In this document: positions 48,342 through 49,476 of the stretch, piece by piece
How positions within the stretch are numbered: position 1 is the first letter of the stretch
How the letters are laid out: every line of letters starts with the position of its first letter
From: a virus
IMG/VR virus record: IMGVR_UViG_3300044695_003832
Location: 1-49,476 of that record
DNA: 49,476 bases
Direction: 5' to 3' (one strand)
Position numbers and translations under genes: made by a program
Notes under the pieces: generated by a model
Databases searched by the model: none
Told to the model about the DNA's origin: nothing
What the model saw: the letters and a program-made list of their open reading frames with translations, nothing else

Positions 48342-49476
48342 ATGGCTAATGATGATGTAATACCTGATCCATTTGCACAAATACCACAAGAGCGTGGTTA
48401 CGACTTCCCACAGGCAGAGATGAAGGAAGGTCGTGTACCTGGAGATGGTGGTCAACCGTTACCGCACTTCATGACATTTAGTCAGGTTGTGAATTGGGCA
48501 TCTCGCACATACCGTTACACATTTGATGAAGCACTAAGACACAGTGCTAAAAACACCCTTGCGATGCGGCGTGACCCTGTGATTATGGAATGTATACGGT
48601 CTAGGCAGATGCCTACCGCGCAACTAGGTTGGCATTTAGAGCCACAAAACCCAGAAGATACTGCACAAACAGAAGCAGCTAAAGAACTAACCGACATAAT
48701 CAAACAAACTCCAAGATTACAGCAATTAATGATGCACCTGCTAGAAGCAATGTTCTACGGCAGGTACGCCGTTCAGCTTAATTACGAGTGGGATTTCACC
48801 ACAAAGAAACGCCGTATGTTGGTTAAGGATTTTAAACCTATCAACGGTGATAAACTTGTCTTCAGGTATTCCGGCCAAGCTGGAATCCTAGTGCACGCTA
48901 CTTTTGACGGTAGTTGGGCTATTACAGACCGTGGAAGAGCACACTTCTTCACACCTGAAGAGCGCGAACAAATAATAATCCACAAGCACGAGCCAGAAGA
49001 CGCAGATTTCTACGAAGGTGAGTTAGCTGGTGGTATTCATGGCGTAGGCATCCGCAGTAAGATTTATTGGTTGTGGTATCTTCGCTCACAAGTACTCACA
49101 TTCTTAATGGACTACCTAGAAAGAATCGGCGCGGGTGGACTCACAGTGTACTACTTTGAGGCGGGTAACCCACAATCACTAGCAGAAGTTAAGCAATGTG
49201 CCGAAGAGCAGATGCGAAATAACACAATTCTATTCCCTAGATACCGTGACAACTCAACTGCGGGTCCTGGGATCGAAAGAATCGACCCATCCCCCGCAGG
49301 CGCACAGCTATTGTACGACCTTATTACGGCCTATTTTGATCAACAGATTAGAAGGTTTATAAAAGGTGCGGATGATAATGAAATGACCTCAGGAGAGGCA
49401 CAGGAGATAGGTGATACGCACTCTAGGATGGTGCGATTCGATGCACAAAACCTACAAGACACACTTACAGAAGAAC
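48342..49476 (+). CDS. Portal protein, Mu gp29-like (DUF935), N-terminal part
   Basis: The gene begins at ATG 48342 and runs off the window end; its remainder is 1-468 (491 residues in total, see that entry). This part holds the N-terminal portal domain: MTFSQVVNWASRTYRYTFDEALRHSAKN, followed by RDPVIMECIRSRQMPTAQLGW (common in DUF935 portals), an LLEAMFYGRYAVQ helix, ATFDGSWAITDRG and KIYWLWYLRSQVLTFLMDYLER. It is the first gene of the structural block, preceded by a putative promoter and structured leader and divergent from the methyltransferase. No frameshift is seen at the joint. Confidence 0.88.
   Translation, partial: MANDDVIPDPFAQIPQERGYDFPQAEMKEGRVPGDGGQPLPHFMTFSQVVNWASRTYRYTFDEALRHSAKNTLAMRRDPVIMECIRSRQMPTAQLGWHLEPQNPEDTAQTEAAKELTDIIKQTPRLQQLMMHLLEAMFYGRYAVQLNYEWDFTTKKRRMLVKDFKPINGDKLVFRYSGQAGILVHATFDGSWAITDRGRAHFFTPEEREQIIIHKHEPEDADFYEGELAGGIHGVGIRSKIYWLWYLRSQVLTFLMDYLERIGAGGLTVYYFEAGNPQSLAEVKQCAEEQMRNNTILFPRYRDNSTAGPGIERIDPSPAGAQLLYDLITAYFDQQIRRFIKGADDNEMTSGEAQEIGDTHSRMVRFDAQNLQDTLTEE
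49350..49476. repeat. Terminal overlap, right copy
   Basis: Identical to bases 1-127. It shows that the window wraps round to its start inside the portal gene. Confidence 0.97.

Noticed and set aside
48342-48400. Hammerhead or twister ribozyme in the portal leader
   Set aside because: The hairpins lack the known catalytic core bases such as CUGAUGA/GAAA, so only a generic structured leader is claimed.

Overview
The window is one essentially complete tailed-phage genome opened inside its portal gene. The last 127 bases (49350-49476) repeat the first 127 exactly, so the molecule closes to a circle (or circularly permuted map) of 49,349 bp and the portal gene reads across the joint without a frame break. 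An exact 127-base overlap is also what a k=127 assembler leaves, so it need not be a biological terminal repeat. The phage looks temperate: it carries a complete tyrosine recombinase followed at once by a tRNA-Arg(CCT)-like 73-mer that is the likely attP. The host is bacterial but not determinable from sequence alone. Several proteins (the signal-peptide cysteine peptidase, the membrane protein at 30301, the protease/scaffold, the short GGQF-type C-terminus of the 1357-residue protein) remind me of Planctomycetota prophage proteins; this is recollection, not a search result.

Layout. (1) 48342 through the joint to about 33.2 kb: one long rightward block with almost no spacing: Mu-type portal (DUF935), two low-complexity proteins, a 1357-residue virion protein, protease/scaffold, decoration protein, major capsid protein, Gp36-like adaptor, two paralogous tube-like proteins, tail-completion and baseplate-like proteins, then about 13 kb of modular fibres (collagen-like, carbohydrate-binding, IPT/TIG, tail-collar). 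After these come a putative lysis/membrane cassette, a cytosine-methylase-like protein, a YqaJ-type exonuclease, a GNA1-like acetyltransferase and integrase. No tape-measure, sheath or contractile-baseplate gene is recognisable. (2) 34.26-34.94 kb: attP-like tRNA, a long AT-rich hairpin, a leftward ribbon-helix-helix gene with a good promoter and a dyad in the divergent region: the probable lysogeny switch. (3) 34.94-42.9 kb: rightward replication/recombination operon: small acidic proteins, RecT-like annealing protein, SSB-like protein, primase-helicase, PD-(D/E)XK nuclease, family A DNA polymerase, dATP/dGTP diphosphohydrolase-like protein and a TerS-like HTH protein. (4) 42.9-45.9 kb: small genes between two terminators, a consensus sigma70 promoter starting a hairpin RNA, and the large terminase. 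(5) 45.9-46.74 kb: a gene-free region packed with two families of short repeats and hairpins, a candidate packaging or replication site. (6) 46.74-48.15 kb: leftward cytosine-5 methyltransferase and a small downstream gene, divergent from the portal promoter and its structured leader.

The less expected items are the repeat array beside terL, a nested out-of-frame gene with a near-ideal ribosome site inside the 1357-codon gene, the consensus promoter that reads antisense to a leftward gene, a hairpin that may bring a distant Shine-Dalgarno close to a start codon, a basic-residue-free acidic protein, and a lysis region lacking a conventional endolysin.
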